The notes beneath the pieces are model-generated. The model was not told the origin of the DNA. It did not search any database and was given only the letters and a program-made list of their open reading frames with translations. DNA of 36,800 bases from JAVKBW01 sp964352715 (GTDB taxonomy: Bacteria; Pseudomonadota; Alphaproteobacteria; UBA8366; Aestuariispiraceae). The DNA lies in assembly GCA_964352715.1 (NCBI GenBank), contig CAYGSU010000041.1, positions 1-36,800 on the forward strand, read 5' to 3'. A program made the position numbers and the translations under genes. Shown here in pieces: positions 7,047 to 15,400 of the stretch; position 1 is the first letter of the stretch, and the number at the start of each line of letters is the position of its first letter.

Positions 7047-7445
7047 ATGTCGATGAGTGATCCTTTGGGCGATATGCTGACCCGTATTCGGAATGGTCAG
7101 ATGGCGCGTAAAGTTACAATACCGGTGCCTGCCAGTAAGATGCGGGCGCGTGTTCTGGATGTTCTGCAGCGGGAAGGGTATATCCGCGGCTACTCCTGGA
7201 GCGAAATCAAGACTGGTATCAGTGAATTGGATGTCGAGCTGAAATATGCCGATGGTGAGCCGGTGATTAAGGAGATCTCTCGGATTTCCCGTCCGGGCCG
7301 CCGGGTTTATTCCGGTATCGATAATCTGCCCCGTTTCTACAACGGGTTGGGCATTTCCATTCTGTCGACCTCGAAGGGCGTCATGTCCGATACCGAGGCA
7401 AGAGAACAGAATGTCGGCGGCGAAGTGCTCTGCCGGGTATTCTGA
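7047..7445 (+). CDS. rpsH: 30S ribosomal protein S8
   Basis: S8 binds the central domain of 16S rRNA and in E. coli is the spc operon repressor. The 132-residue product starts MSMSDPLGDMLTRIRNGQ and ends with SILSTSKGVMSDTEAREQNV and then GGEVLCRVF, the conserved rRNA-binding end. The ATG at 7047 has GAAAGGA at 7031-7037. A second ATG at 7053 is possible but less well spaced. Confidence 0.97.
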   Translation: MSMSDPLGDMLTRIRNGQMARKVTIPVPASKMRARVLDVLQREGYIRGYSWSEIKTGISELDVELKYADGEPVIKEISRISRPGRRVYSGIDNLPRFYNGLGISILSTSKGVMSDTEAREQNVGGEVLCRVF

Positions 7446-7465
7446 TTGAGACAAAGGAAAGTACG

Positions 7466-8005
7466 ATGTCGCGTGTAGGCAAATATCCGGTTGCAGTTCC
7501 CGATGGGGTCGATGTTTCGATCGCCAGCGGTGTGCTGACAGCAAAAGGCAAGAATGGCGTTCTGACGGTCGATCTGTCGAATGACGTTGAGGTAAGCCAG
7601 GAAGACAAGTCGATTACGGTGAAACCCCGGACGATGATCAAGCGCGCTCGCCAGAAATGGGGAATGACGCGGACCTTGATCGACAACGCTGTCAAAGGCG
7701 CTGCGGAAGATTTCACCAAGCGTCTTGAAGTGAACGGCGTCGGCTATCGTGCGCAGGTCCAGGGATCGATCCTGAAACTGCAGCTTGGGTTCAGCCATGA
7801 CGTTAACTTCCCGATCCCCGGCGACGTGAAAGTTGCGATCGAAGGCGAGCGGAACAACGTTATCTGCATCACCGGTGCGTCGAAACAGCGTGTCGGCCAG
7901 GTTGCGAGCGACATTCGGAAATATCGTCCGCCTGAACCCTACAAGGGCAAGGGTGTGAAATACGCCGGCGAGCGGATTGTCCGCAAAGAAGGCAAGAAGA
8001 AGTGA
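7466..8005 (+). CDS. rplF: 50S ribosomal protein L6
   Basis: L6 lies near the sarcin-ricin loop and the factor-binding site. The 179-residue product begins MSRVGKYPVAVPDGVDV and contains LEVNGVGYRAQVQG, LGFSHDVNFPIP and the C-terminal PPEPYKGKGVKYAGERIVRK, a strong L6 signature. Length is standard. It is followed by a 69-bp gap with several short GC-rich inverted repeats but no T-tract. Confidence 0.97.
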   Translation: MSRVGKYPVAVPDGVDVSIASGVLTAKGKNGVLTVDLSNDVEVSQEDKSITVKPRTMIKRARQKWGMTRTLIDNAVKGAAEDFTKRLEVNGVGYRAQVQGSILKLQLGFSHDVNFPIPGDVKVAIEGERNNVICITGASKQRVGQVASDIRKYRPPEPYKGKGVKYAGERIVRKEGKKK

Positions 8006-8074
8006 TGAACGGCTAGCCGGCCCGGAACAATCCGGAAACCGGCGGCCCCATGGTTCAGATCAAGGATTACGCGT

Positions 8075-8437
8075 ATGGCTGAGACGAAAAAACTTTTTGC
8101 ACGCCGGAAGAACCGGGCCCGTTACAAGGTTCGTAAGCTTGGTGGTGGTCGTGCGCGGTTGTCGGTGTTCCGTTCGAACACCAACATCTATGCGCAGATT
8201 ATCGATGACAAGGCGGGCCGCACGGTGGCTGCCGCGTCAACGCTGGATGGCGACCTCCGGAAAGCGCTTGGCAATCGCGGAAATATCGACGCAGCCAAGG
8301 AAGTGGGTCGGCTTGTTGCCGAACGCGCCAAGGCAGCGGGCGTTGAAGAAGTCGTTTTTGACCGCGGTGGATATCGCTACCACGGTCGGGTGAAAGCGCT
8401 GGCAGATGCTGCGCGCGAAGCCGGTTTGAAGTTCTGA
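8075..8437 (+). CDS. rplR: 50S ribosomal protein L18
   Basis: L18 binds 5S rRNA together with L5 and L25. The 120-residue product has RRKNRARYKVRKLGGGRARL, SVFRSNTNIYAQIIDD and the C-terminal YHGRVKALADAAREAGLKF, all typical. The ATG at 8075 is preceded by AAGGATTACGCGT. It is 16 bp before rpsE. Confidence 0.97.
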   Translation: MAETKKLFARRKNRARYKVRKLGGGRARLSVFRSNTNIYAQIIDDKAGRTVAAASTLDGDLRKALGNRGNIDAAKEVGRLVAERAKAAGVEEVVFDRGGYRYHGRVKALADAAREAGLKF

Positions 8438-8453
8438 CGAAGGGCAATTTGGT

Positions 8454-9011
8454 ATGGCACGGGCACCAAAAGAAGATCGCAATCAACAAGGGTCGGATTC
8501 AGATCTCGTCGAGAAACTGGTCGCGATCAACCGCGTTGCGAAAGTTGTTAAGGGCGGGCGCCGGTTCGGCTTTGCCGCCCTGGTGATTGTCGGCGACGGC
8601 CGCGGCCGGGTTGGCTTCGGCAAGGGCAAGGCGCGTGAAGTGCCGGAAGCCATTCGCAAGGCGACCGAAAATGCCAAGAAGAGCATGGTTCGGGTTCCGC
8701 TGCGGGAAGGCCGCACGCTGCACCACGATGTGCGCGGTCACTTCGGCGCCGGTCACGTAACGATGCGGGCGGCGCCTGCCGGTACCGGTATCATCGCCGG
8801 TGGTCCGACACGTGCGGTTTTTGAAGCACTGGGCGTTCAGGACGTCGTTTCGAAATCGACCGGTACGTCGAACCCCTACAACATGATCAAGGCGGCTTTC
8901 GAAGGTCTTGGCCGGTGCGCAGCGCCGAAAATGGTTGCGCAGCGCCGGGGCAAGAAAGTCAGCGACATTGTCGGTCGGCGTGAAGCCATGGCCGGCGTAA
9001 ATCGGGAGTAG
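8454..9011 (+). CDS. rpsE: 30S ribosomal protein S5
   Basis: S5 lies at the mRNA entry site and affects decoding accuracy. The 185-residue product has an extended charged N-terminus (MARAPKEDRNQQGSDSD), then the double-stranded RNA-binding fold with VVKGGRRFGFAALVIVGDG and GRVGFGKGKAREVPEAI, then AAPAGTGIIAGGPTRAVFEA and ending around SDIVGRREAMAGVNRE. The N-terminal tail is longer than in E. coli (166 residues). It lies 5 bp before rpmD. Confidence 0.97.
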   Translation: MARAPKEDRNQQGSDSDLVEKLVAINRVAKVVKGGRRFGFAALVIVGDGRGRVGFGKGKAREVPEAIRKATENAKKSMVRVPLREGRTLHHDVRGHFGAGHVTMRAAPAGTGIIAGGPTRAVFEALGVQDVVSKSTGTSNPYNMIKAAFEGLGRCAAPKMVAQRRGKKVSDIVGRREAMAGVNRE

Positions 9012-9016
9012 GTCCG

Positions 9017-9268
9017 ATGGCAACTGCAAAAAAAGCTGCGGCCAAGAAAACGTCCGCAAAAAAGTCGGCGGCCAAAAAGGCGGCAGACAAGACGGTACGC
9101 ATCACGCAGACGGGCAGCCCGATCCGGCGTGAGAAGAGCCAGCGCGAAACGCTGATCGGTCTCGGTCTGAACAAGATCGGCCGGACGCGTGAACTGGAAG
9201 ATACCCCGTCGGTTCGTGGGATGATCCGCAAGGTTCGTCACATGGTCCGTGTGGAAGAGGCAAGCTAG
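9017..9268 (+). CDS. rpmD: 50S ribosomal protein L30 with Lys/Ala-rich N-terminal extension
   Basis: Residues from about 25 to the end are the L30 core (KTVRITQTGSPIRREKSQRE, LGLNKIGRTRELEDTPSVRG, IRKVRHMV), normally about 60 residues long. Ahead of it are about 24 residues made almost only of Ala, Lys, Ser and Thr (AKKAAAKKTSAKKSAAKKAA), giving 83 residues in all. GGAG at 9005-9008 is well spaced from the ATG at 9017, and no start codon adjoins the core, so the extension appears to be translated. It resembles basic histone H1-like tails and may contact rRNA (inference). Confidence 0.93.
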   Translation: MATAKKAAAKKTSAKKSAAKKAADKTVRITQTGSPIRREKSQRETLIGLGLNKIGRTRELEDTPSVRGMIRKVRHMVRVEEAS

Positions 9269-9335
9269 CATCCCGGCGGGCGTTTCGTCGTCCGCAGTTG
9301 GAAGCAGGCAACAGGTAGAGTGAAAGGTTGGAGCG

Positions 9336-9854
9336 ATGAAGCTCAACGATTTATCCGATAACGAAGGCGCCACCAAGAACCGCACCCGCGTTGGGCGTGG
9401 TATCGGTTCGGGTAAGGGCAAGACCGGCGGCCGTGGGGTCAAGGGTCAGAAATCCCGCTCGGGCGTTTCCATCAACGGGTTTGAAGGTGGCCAGATGCCG
9501 CTATATCGGCGTCTGCCGAAGCGCGGTTTCACGAACCACCAGTTCCGCAAGGAATACGCCATCGTTAACCTTTCCGATCTGCAGCGTCTGATAGATGCGA
9601 AGAAGCTTGATCCGAAGAAGCCGGTGACGGGCGAGGCGCTCATTGCAGCCGGCCTGATTCACAAGGTTTTCGGCGGTGTGAAGGTTCTGGCCAAGGGTGA
9701 ACTGAGCCATGCCGTGACCATTGAAGCCGTAAAGGCATCGCAGGCGGCTGTTGACGCCGTGGCGAAGGCCGGCGGGTCAATCAATCTGCCGGCTGAAGTA
9801 GAAAAGCCGGCATCGCGCAAGCGCCGCCACCTGGCGATGAAAAACCGCGATTGA
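9336..9854 (+). CDS. rplO: 50S ribosomal protein L15
   Basis: L15 is a late-assembly 50S protein with a long internal extension. The 172-residue product starts MKLNDLSDNEGATKNRTRVG and contains GRGIGSGKGKTGGRGVKGQK and GFEGGQMPLYRRLPKRGF, the classic Gly-rich L15 segment. The C-terminus adds a basic tail (KPASRKRRHLAMKNRD) beyond the E. coli length of 144. The ATG at 9336 follows GGTTGGAGCG. A 67-bp gap separates it from rpmD and 100 bp from secY. Confidence 0.97.
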   Translation: MKLNDLSDNEGATKNRTRVGRGIGSGKGKTGGRGVKGQKSRSGVSINGFEGGQMPLYRRLPKRGFTNHQFRKEYAIVNLSDLQRLIDAKKLDPKKPVTGEALIAAGLIHKVFGGVKVLAKGELSHAVTIEAVKASQAAVDAVAKAGGSINLPAEVEKPASRKRRHLAMKNRD

Positions 9855-9954
9855 CAGGGTGTGAGGGTATCGGGTTGTGACCCGGTTGCCTCGTCACTAT
9901 CTGTCTAGTTCGCATTACTGTTGATGGGATCAACGGCGTCAAAGGAAGATACCC

Positions 9955-11297
<1,343 letters not shown>

Positions 11298-11301
<4 letters not shown>

Positions 11302-11873
11302 TCATCATTCTTTTCGGGCCGCCGGGTGCGGGCAAGGGCACGCAGGCGAAGATCATCGAGCAGGAACACGGTCTCGTTCAGTTATCGACGGGTGACATGC
11401 TGCGGGCCGCCGTCGCAGCCGGCACCGAGATCGGCAAAAAGGCGAAGGCGATCATGGATTCCGGTGCGCTTGTTGACGATGCGACCATTGTCGGCGTCAT
11501 CTCGGACCGGATCGATGAGGACGATTGCAAGAACGGTTTCATTCTGGACGGCTTCCCGCGCACGGTCGCGCAGGCGGAAGCCCTGGACGACATGCTGCAG
11601 GCAAAGGGCCGCAAACTTGATCATGTGATCGAGGTGAAAGTGGCCGACGACGTGCTTTATGACCGGATTGAAGGCCGGATCTCGCAGACGCCGGAATCGG
11701 AACGTCGCGCGGATGACAATGCGGAAACACTGAAGAAGCGGCTGGATGTCTATCACAGCCAGACCGCGCCGGTGCTGCCGTATTATGAACAGAAGAATAT
11801 GCTGAAAACGGTCGATGGCATGCAGTCGATCGAAACGGTAACGAAGGAAATACGGTCGATCCTCGCCGCCTGA
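11298..11873 (+). CDS. adk: Adenylate kinase (short-LID form)
   Basis: Adenylate kinase interconverts ATP + AMP and 2 ADP in the cytosol. The 191-residue product has the P-loop FGPPGAGKGTQAK at about residues 6-18, the AMP-binding region STGDMLRAAVAAGTEIGKKA, and GFILDGFPRTVAQAEAL. The LID region is short (DRIEGRISQTPESERRADD) and lacks the zinc-type Cys cluster, which explains the 191-residue length against about 214 in E. coli. It overlaps secY by 4 nt. A position between secY and rpsM is usual in alphaproteobacteria. Confidence 0.97.
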
Positions 11874-11928
11874 TCCGGAAACCGGATCAAACGGTCGGGA
11901 ACGCTTGAAATTAGCGGCTTTGGATGCG

Positions 11929-11956
11929 TTGACAGAGGGGTGTATATCCGTATACT
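11929..11956 (+). promoter_or_regulatory. Near-consensus sigma-70 promoter upstream of rpsM
   Basis: TTGACA at 11929-11934 and TATACT at 11951-11956 are separated by 16 bp. The -35 is a perfect consensus match and the -10 differs from TATAAT at one position. Transcription would start near 11963, giving a leader of about 200 nt before rpsM. This is the best promoter seen in the ribosomal region and would make the alpha genes partly independent of the upstream S10-spc transcript. Confidence 0.8.
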
Positions 11957-12037
11957 CCGCGCGCTTTTCAGGGCTGCTTGAGCGCTTTAGCCGGCGACCG
12001 GGAAAAGGTGATGGTGGGACGGGGTTCCACTGTTGCC

Positions 12038-12064
12038 AAGGGCCTGAAGTGAAAGGCTTTTTTT
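12038..12064 (+). terminator. Candidate attenuator (hairpin plus T7) in the rpsM leader
   Basis: An 8-bp stem (12038-12045 with 12054-12061; the inner four are Watson-Crick pairs, then two G-U and two A-T pairs) has an 8-nt loop and runs into an uninterrupted T7 (12058-12064). It lies about 100 nt downstream of the predicted start site and 100 nt before rpsM. It could be a transcription attenuator for the alpha genes or the 3' end of a short RNA of about 100 nt. Further downstream, 12082-12090 can pair with 12103-12116 in an interrupted helix. Stem strength is modest. Confidence 0.5.
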
Positions 12065-12164
12065 GAGGGTGCATTACGAGCCGACGCCCCGGCAAGGACA
12101 AAGGGGTGACGGGTCGTTGTGCCGTATGTTGTTAGACGTGTTTCGAATTTGAAGGATTGAAAGA

Positions 12165-12533
12165 ATGGCACGTATCGCGGGCGTCAATATTCCGACCAAC
12201 AAACGGGTCGTCGTTGCATTGACCTATATTCACGGGATCGGTCGGCATCGGTCGGAAGAACTCCTGAAGAAGTGTTCGATCGACGAAAGCACCCGGGTGA
12301 ACCAGTTGTCGGAAGACGAAATCTCGCGGATTCGCGAGGCCATCGATCATGACTATCAGGTCGAAGGCGACCTGCGCCGGGAAGTATCGATGAACATCAA
12401 GCGTCTGCTCGACCTTGGTTGCTATCGGGGCCTGCGCCATCGTCGGCATCTTCCGGTTCGCGGTCAGCGGACCCACACCAATGCCCGTACCCGTAAGGGT
12501 CCGGCCCGTGCGATTGCCGGCAAGAAGAAGTAA
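12165..12533 (+). CDS. rpsM: 30S ribosomal protein S13
   Basis: S13 in the 30S head forms bridges to the 50S subunit and contacts P-site tRNA. The 122-residue product starts MARIAGVNIPTNKRVVVAL and contains YIHGIGRHRSEELL, GCYRGLRHRRHLPVRGQRTH and TNARTRKGPARAIAGKKK, all diagnostic. The ATG at 12165 follows GAAGGATTGAAAGA. The 291-bp gap before it carries a promoter and structured leader; no protein gene of convincing length lies there. Confidence 0.98.
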   Translation: MARIAGVNIPTNKRVVVALTYIHGIGRHRSEELLKKCSIDESTRVNQLSEDEISRIREAIDHDYQVEGDLRREVSMNIKRLLDLGCYRGLRHRRHLPVRGQRTHTNARTRKGPARAIAGKKK

Positions 12534-12605
12534 TCGGCGCGTATGCGGCTGGTTTGGGTTAATGAAGTATCGAGTTTGACGTAAAGTCGGAAGGACGGTT
12601 GGAAT

Positions 12606-12992
12606 ATGGCACGCGCACCGATTCGTAAGCGCCGTGAGAAAAAGAACATCACGTCGGGTATTTGCCACGTGGCGTCGACCTTCAATAATACGATGGTCAC
12701 GATCACGGATGTGCAGGGTAACGCTATTGCCTGGTCCAGCGCCGGGTCTCAGGGTTTCAAGGGCAGCCGTAAATCGACTCCCTACGCAGCGCAGATCGCT
12801 GCGGAAGACGCCGGCAAAAAGGCGGCTGACCATGGAATGAAGACGCTTGAAGTCAACGTGAAGGGGCCGGGATCCGGCCGTGAATCGGCACTTCGTGCCC
12901 TGCAGTCCATCGGGTTCACGATCACCGCGATCAAAGACGTGACACCGATCCCGCATAACGGCTGCCGTCCGCGCAAGCGCCGTCGGGTCTGA
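12606..12992 (+). CDS. rpsK: 30S ribosomal protein S11
   Basis: S11 forms part of the 30S platform near the E site. The 128-residue product has CHVASTFNNTMVTITDVQGN, WSSAGSQGFKGSRKSTPYAA, VKGPGSGRESALRALQSIGF and the C-terminal PIPHNGCRPRKRRRV, standard throughout. The ATG at 12606 follows CGGAAGGACGGTTGGAAT. rpsD (S4), which follows rpsK in E. coli, is absent here. Confidence 0.98.
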   Translation: MARAPIRKRREKKNITSGICHVASTFNNTMVTITDVQGNAIAWSSAGSQGFKGSRKSTPYAAQIAAEDAGKKAADHGMKTLEVNVKGPGSGRESALRALQSIGFTITAIKDVTPIPHNGCRPRKRRRV

Positions 12993-13132
12993 TCCCGGCG
13001 TCGAATCCGGGGTGTGCCGCAAGCGGCGCGCCCTTCTTACGCGAACCTGTCCCGGAAACACAGTCTCCGTCCAGGGTTCGTCACATGAAGTCAAAAGTAG
13101 GGACGCCGGCGCCAAACGCCTGGCGGTAACAG

Positions 13133-14170
13133 ATGAGCGACGCAACAACAGCTACTGTCCAACGCAATTGGCAATCCTTGATCAAACCGAAGAAGCTCGC
13201 GGTTGAGGCCGGATATGACGCAGCCCGGGTGGCTGAAGTCGTCGCCGAACCGCTGGAGCGCGGCTTCGGCATGACTCTCGGAAACGCCCTGCGCCGGATT
13301 CTGCTGTCGTCGCTTCAGGGGGCTGCCGTTACCTCGATCCAGATCGACGGCGTGCTGCACGAATTCTCGTCCATTCCCGGTGTCCGCGAAGACGTCACCG
13401 ATATCGTCCTGAATGTGAAGGCCCTCGGTCTGCGCATGCACGGCGAAGGGCCGAAGCGCATGCGCCTGTCGGTCGAAGGCCCGGCCGAAGTCACCGCGTC
13501 GATGATCGAAGCCGGCCACGATATCGAGGTCATGAACCCCAATCTGGTTCTCTGCACGCTGGACGCCGACGCCAAGCTGACGATGGAATTCATGGTCAAC
13601 AACGGCAAGGGTTACGTTCCTGCCGCGCAGAACCGTCCGGAAGATGCACCGATCGGTCTGATCCCGGTCGATTCGATCTTCAGCCCGGTCCGCAAGGTTT
13701 CGTACAAGGTCGAAAACACCCGCGTTGGTCAGGTAACGGACTACGACAAGCTGTCGATGTCGGTTGAAACCAACGGTGCGGTCGAGCCGGAAGATGCCGT
13801 GGCTTTGGCCGCCCGCATCCTGCAGGACCAGCTTTCGGTGTTCATCAACTTCGACGAGCCGGAACAGCGGTCGAGCGAAGAAAAGGCAACCGAACTGCCG
13901 TTCAACCGCAACCTGCTGCGCAAGGTCGACGAACTGGAACTGTCGGTCCGTTCGGCGAACTGCCTGAAGAACGACAACATCGTCTATATCGGCGATCTGG
14001 TTCAGAAGACCGAAAACGAAATGCTGCGCACGCCGAATTTCGGCCGCAAATCCCTGAACGAAATCAAGGAAGTGCTGTCGCAGATGGGTCTGGCCCTGGG
14101 GATGGAAATCCCCAACTGGCCGCCTGAAAACATCGAGGATCTCGCGAAACGCCTCGAAGAGCCGTTCTAG
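13133..14170 (+). CDS. rpoA: DNA-directed RNA polymerase subunit alpha
   Basis: Alpha dimerises to nucleate RNA polymerase assembly and contacts UP elements and activators. The 345-residue product has an N-terminal domain with EPLERGFGMTLGNALRRILL and GVREDVTDIVLNVK, a linker around residues 240-258, and a C-terminal domain with ELSVRSANCLKNDNIVYIGD. Arg273 and Asn276 in VRSAN correspond to the DNA-contacting Arg265 and Asn268 of E. coli. NFGRKSLNEIKEVL is also conserved. It sits 140 bp after rpsK; that gap contains a short GC-rich inverted repeat near 13018-13029 without a T-tract. Confidence 0.98.
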   Translation: MSDATTATVQRNWQSLIKPKKLAVEAGYDAARVAEVVAEPLERGFGMTLGNALRRILLSSLQGAAVTSIQIDGVLHEFSSIPGVREDVTDIVLNVKALGLRMHGEGPKRMRLSVEGPAEVTASMIEAGHDIEVMNPNLVLCTLDADAKLTMEFMVNNGKGYVPAAQNRPEDAPIGLIPVDSIFSPVRKVSYKVENTRVGQVTDYDKLSMSVETNGAVEPEDAVALAARILQDQLSVFINFDEPEQRSSEEKATELPFNRNLLRKVDELELSVRSANCLKNDNIVYIGDLVQKTENEMLRTPNFGRKSLNEIKEVLSQMGLALGMEIPNWPPENIEDLAKRLEEPF

Positions 14171-14285
14171 GAAAAAGGGAAACATCCCGCTAGACGGTTC
14201 ATTCTCCACTGTCGGCTGTAGCCAAAAAGCAAAAGCAATTACGGCGACCGGCAGCGATCACAACAAAGAAGATTAGGAGTGTACT

Positions 14286-14708
14286 ATGAGACATCGTATT
14301 TCCGGCCGGAAGCTTAACCGCACCGCATCGCACCGCAAGGCGATGTTCGCCAACATGGCGAACGCGCTGATCAAGCACGAACAGATCAAGACCACCCTGC
14401 CGAAGGCGAAAGAACTGAAGCGGGTAACCGACCGTCTGATCACCCTCGGCAAGAAGGGCGGGCTGCACCGCCGCCGTCAGGCTTTCGGCCATCTGCGCGA
14501 TGACGCGGTTGTCGCGAAGCTGTTTGACGTGATTGCCGAACGCTACAAGGAACGCCCGGGCGGCTACACCCGCGTGCTGAAAGCCGGCTTCCGCTACGGC
14601 GACAGCGCCCCGATGGCGATCATCGAACTGGTCGACCGCGACCCGGAAGCCAAGGGCCTGGATTCAGGGCCGACGCAGGACCCGGATTTCGACGAAGACG
14701 AGGATTGA
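14286..14708 (+). CDS. rplQ: 50S ribosomal protein L17
   Basis: L17 is located near the tunnel exit. The 140-residue product starts MRHRISGRKLNRTASHRKAM and continues with FANMANALIKHEQIKTTLPK, AKELKRVTDRLITLG and YTRVLKAGFRYGDSAPMAII. It ends in an acidic tail (DPDFDEDED). TTAGGAGTG precedes the ATG at 14286. It is the last gene of the ribosomal run and is followed by a strong terminator. Confidence 0.98.
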   Translation: MRHRISGRKLNRTASHRKAMFANMANALIKHEQIKTTLPKAKELKRVTDRLITLGKKGGLHRRRQAFGHLRDDAVVAKLFDVIAERYKERPGGYTRVLKAGFRYGDSAPMAIIELVDRDPEAKGLDSGPTQDPDFDEDED

Positions 14709-14735
14709 TCTTCGCGACATCGCGAAACGTATTCG

Positions 14736-14763
14736 AAAAGGGCGGCCTTCGGGTCGCCCTTTT
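14736..14763 (+). terminator. Strong intrinsic terminator closing the ribosomal cluster
   Basis: A 12-bp stem (AAAAGGGCG at 14736-14744 with CGCCCTTTT at 14755-14763, extended inward by two C-G pairs and a G-U) closes on a C(UUCG)G tetraloop, one of the most stable RNA loops. The run of T in the 3' arm serves as the U-tract. It lies 28 nt after the rplQ stop and separates the ribosomal transcript from lemA. Confidence 0.92.
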
Positions 14764-14837
14764 GGTTTGCACAAACAGTTGTGTGCAATCCGGGCATCGG
14801 ACACACTTGAAACGGGTCACGTTGAAGGAGCAACGGT

Positions 14838-15395
14838 TTGGAAATCCTACTCATCGTACTGGCACTGATTGCCCTGCCGGTCATCTGGGCCATCCTGATC
14901 TACAACAAGCTGGTGAAGAACAAGAGCCTTGTCGAGGAAGGCTGGAGCGGCATCGACGTCCAGTTGAAACGCCGGGCGAACCTGATTCCCAATTTGGTTG
15001 AAACGGTGAAGGGCTACGCCTCGCACGAGCAGGAAATTCTGGAAAACGTCACGCGCTACCGCAACCAGTCGCTTGGCGCGGAAGCGCCCGCCGAGCAGGG
15101 CATTGCCGAAGGGCTGCTGGGGGCGGCGCTGGGAAAGCTGTTTGCGGTGGTCGAAAACTATCCCGACCTGAAGGCTGATGCCAATTTTACCAATCTGCAT
15201 CGCGCGCTGGACGAGATCGAAGACGAAATCCAGATGGCGCGCCGGTATTACAACGGCACGGTCAGGGACAACAACATCACCATCGAATCCTTTCCGTCGA
15301 ACATCGTGGCGAACTATTTCAGGTTCCGGAAAGCGGAATTCTTCGTCATCCCGGATGAAGGCGACCGCGCCGTACCCAAAGTGTCTTTCGACTGA
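14838..15395 (+). CDS. lemA: LemA family membrane-anchored protein
   Basis: A 185-residue protein with one N-terminal membrane segment (residues 2-22, EILLIVLALIALPVIWAILI) followed by a helical domain. The LemA signature is clear: YNKLVKNKSLVEEGWSGIDV, LKRRANLIPNLVETVKGYA, and near the C-terminus VRDNNITIESFPSNIVANYF and FRKAEFF. The start is TTG at 14838, supported by GAAGGAG at 14824-14830 with 7-nt spacing and by the membrane segment starting right there. LemA proteins have no settled biochemical role. The gene is 5 bp upstream of the DUF2207 gene, a pairing often seen for this family. Confidence 0.92.
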   Translation: MEILLIVLALIALPVIWAILIYNKLVKNKSLVEEGWSGIDVQLKRRANLIPNLVETVKGYASHEQEILENVTRYRNQSLGAEAPAEQGIAEGLLGAALGKLFAVVENYPDLKADANFTNLHRALDEIEDEIQMARRYYNGTVRDNNITIESFPSNIVANYFRFRKAEFFVIPDEGDRAVPKVSFD

Positions 15396-15400
15396 ACCCG

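Noticed and set aside
5412..7544. A 710-codon open frame on the minus strand
   Set aside because: It lies opposite rplN, rplX, rplE, rpsN and rpsH, all of which are certain genes. It has no recognisable domains and crosses several gene boundaries; it is a by-product of GC-rich codon usage.
11871..11889. An 8-bp perfect inverted repeat with 3-nt loop at the end of adk, as an intrinsic terminator
   Set aside because: It is followed by AACGG rather than a T-tract and includes the stop codon. It may be a pausing or stability element but is not supported as an intrinsic terminator.
12011..12052. A 13-codon leader peptide overlapping the rpsM-leader hairpin
   Set aside because: The ATG has its Shine-Dalgarno-like AAGG only 2 nt upstream, the peptide has no run of regulatory codons, and short frames of this size are expected by chance.
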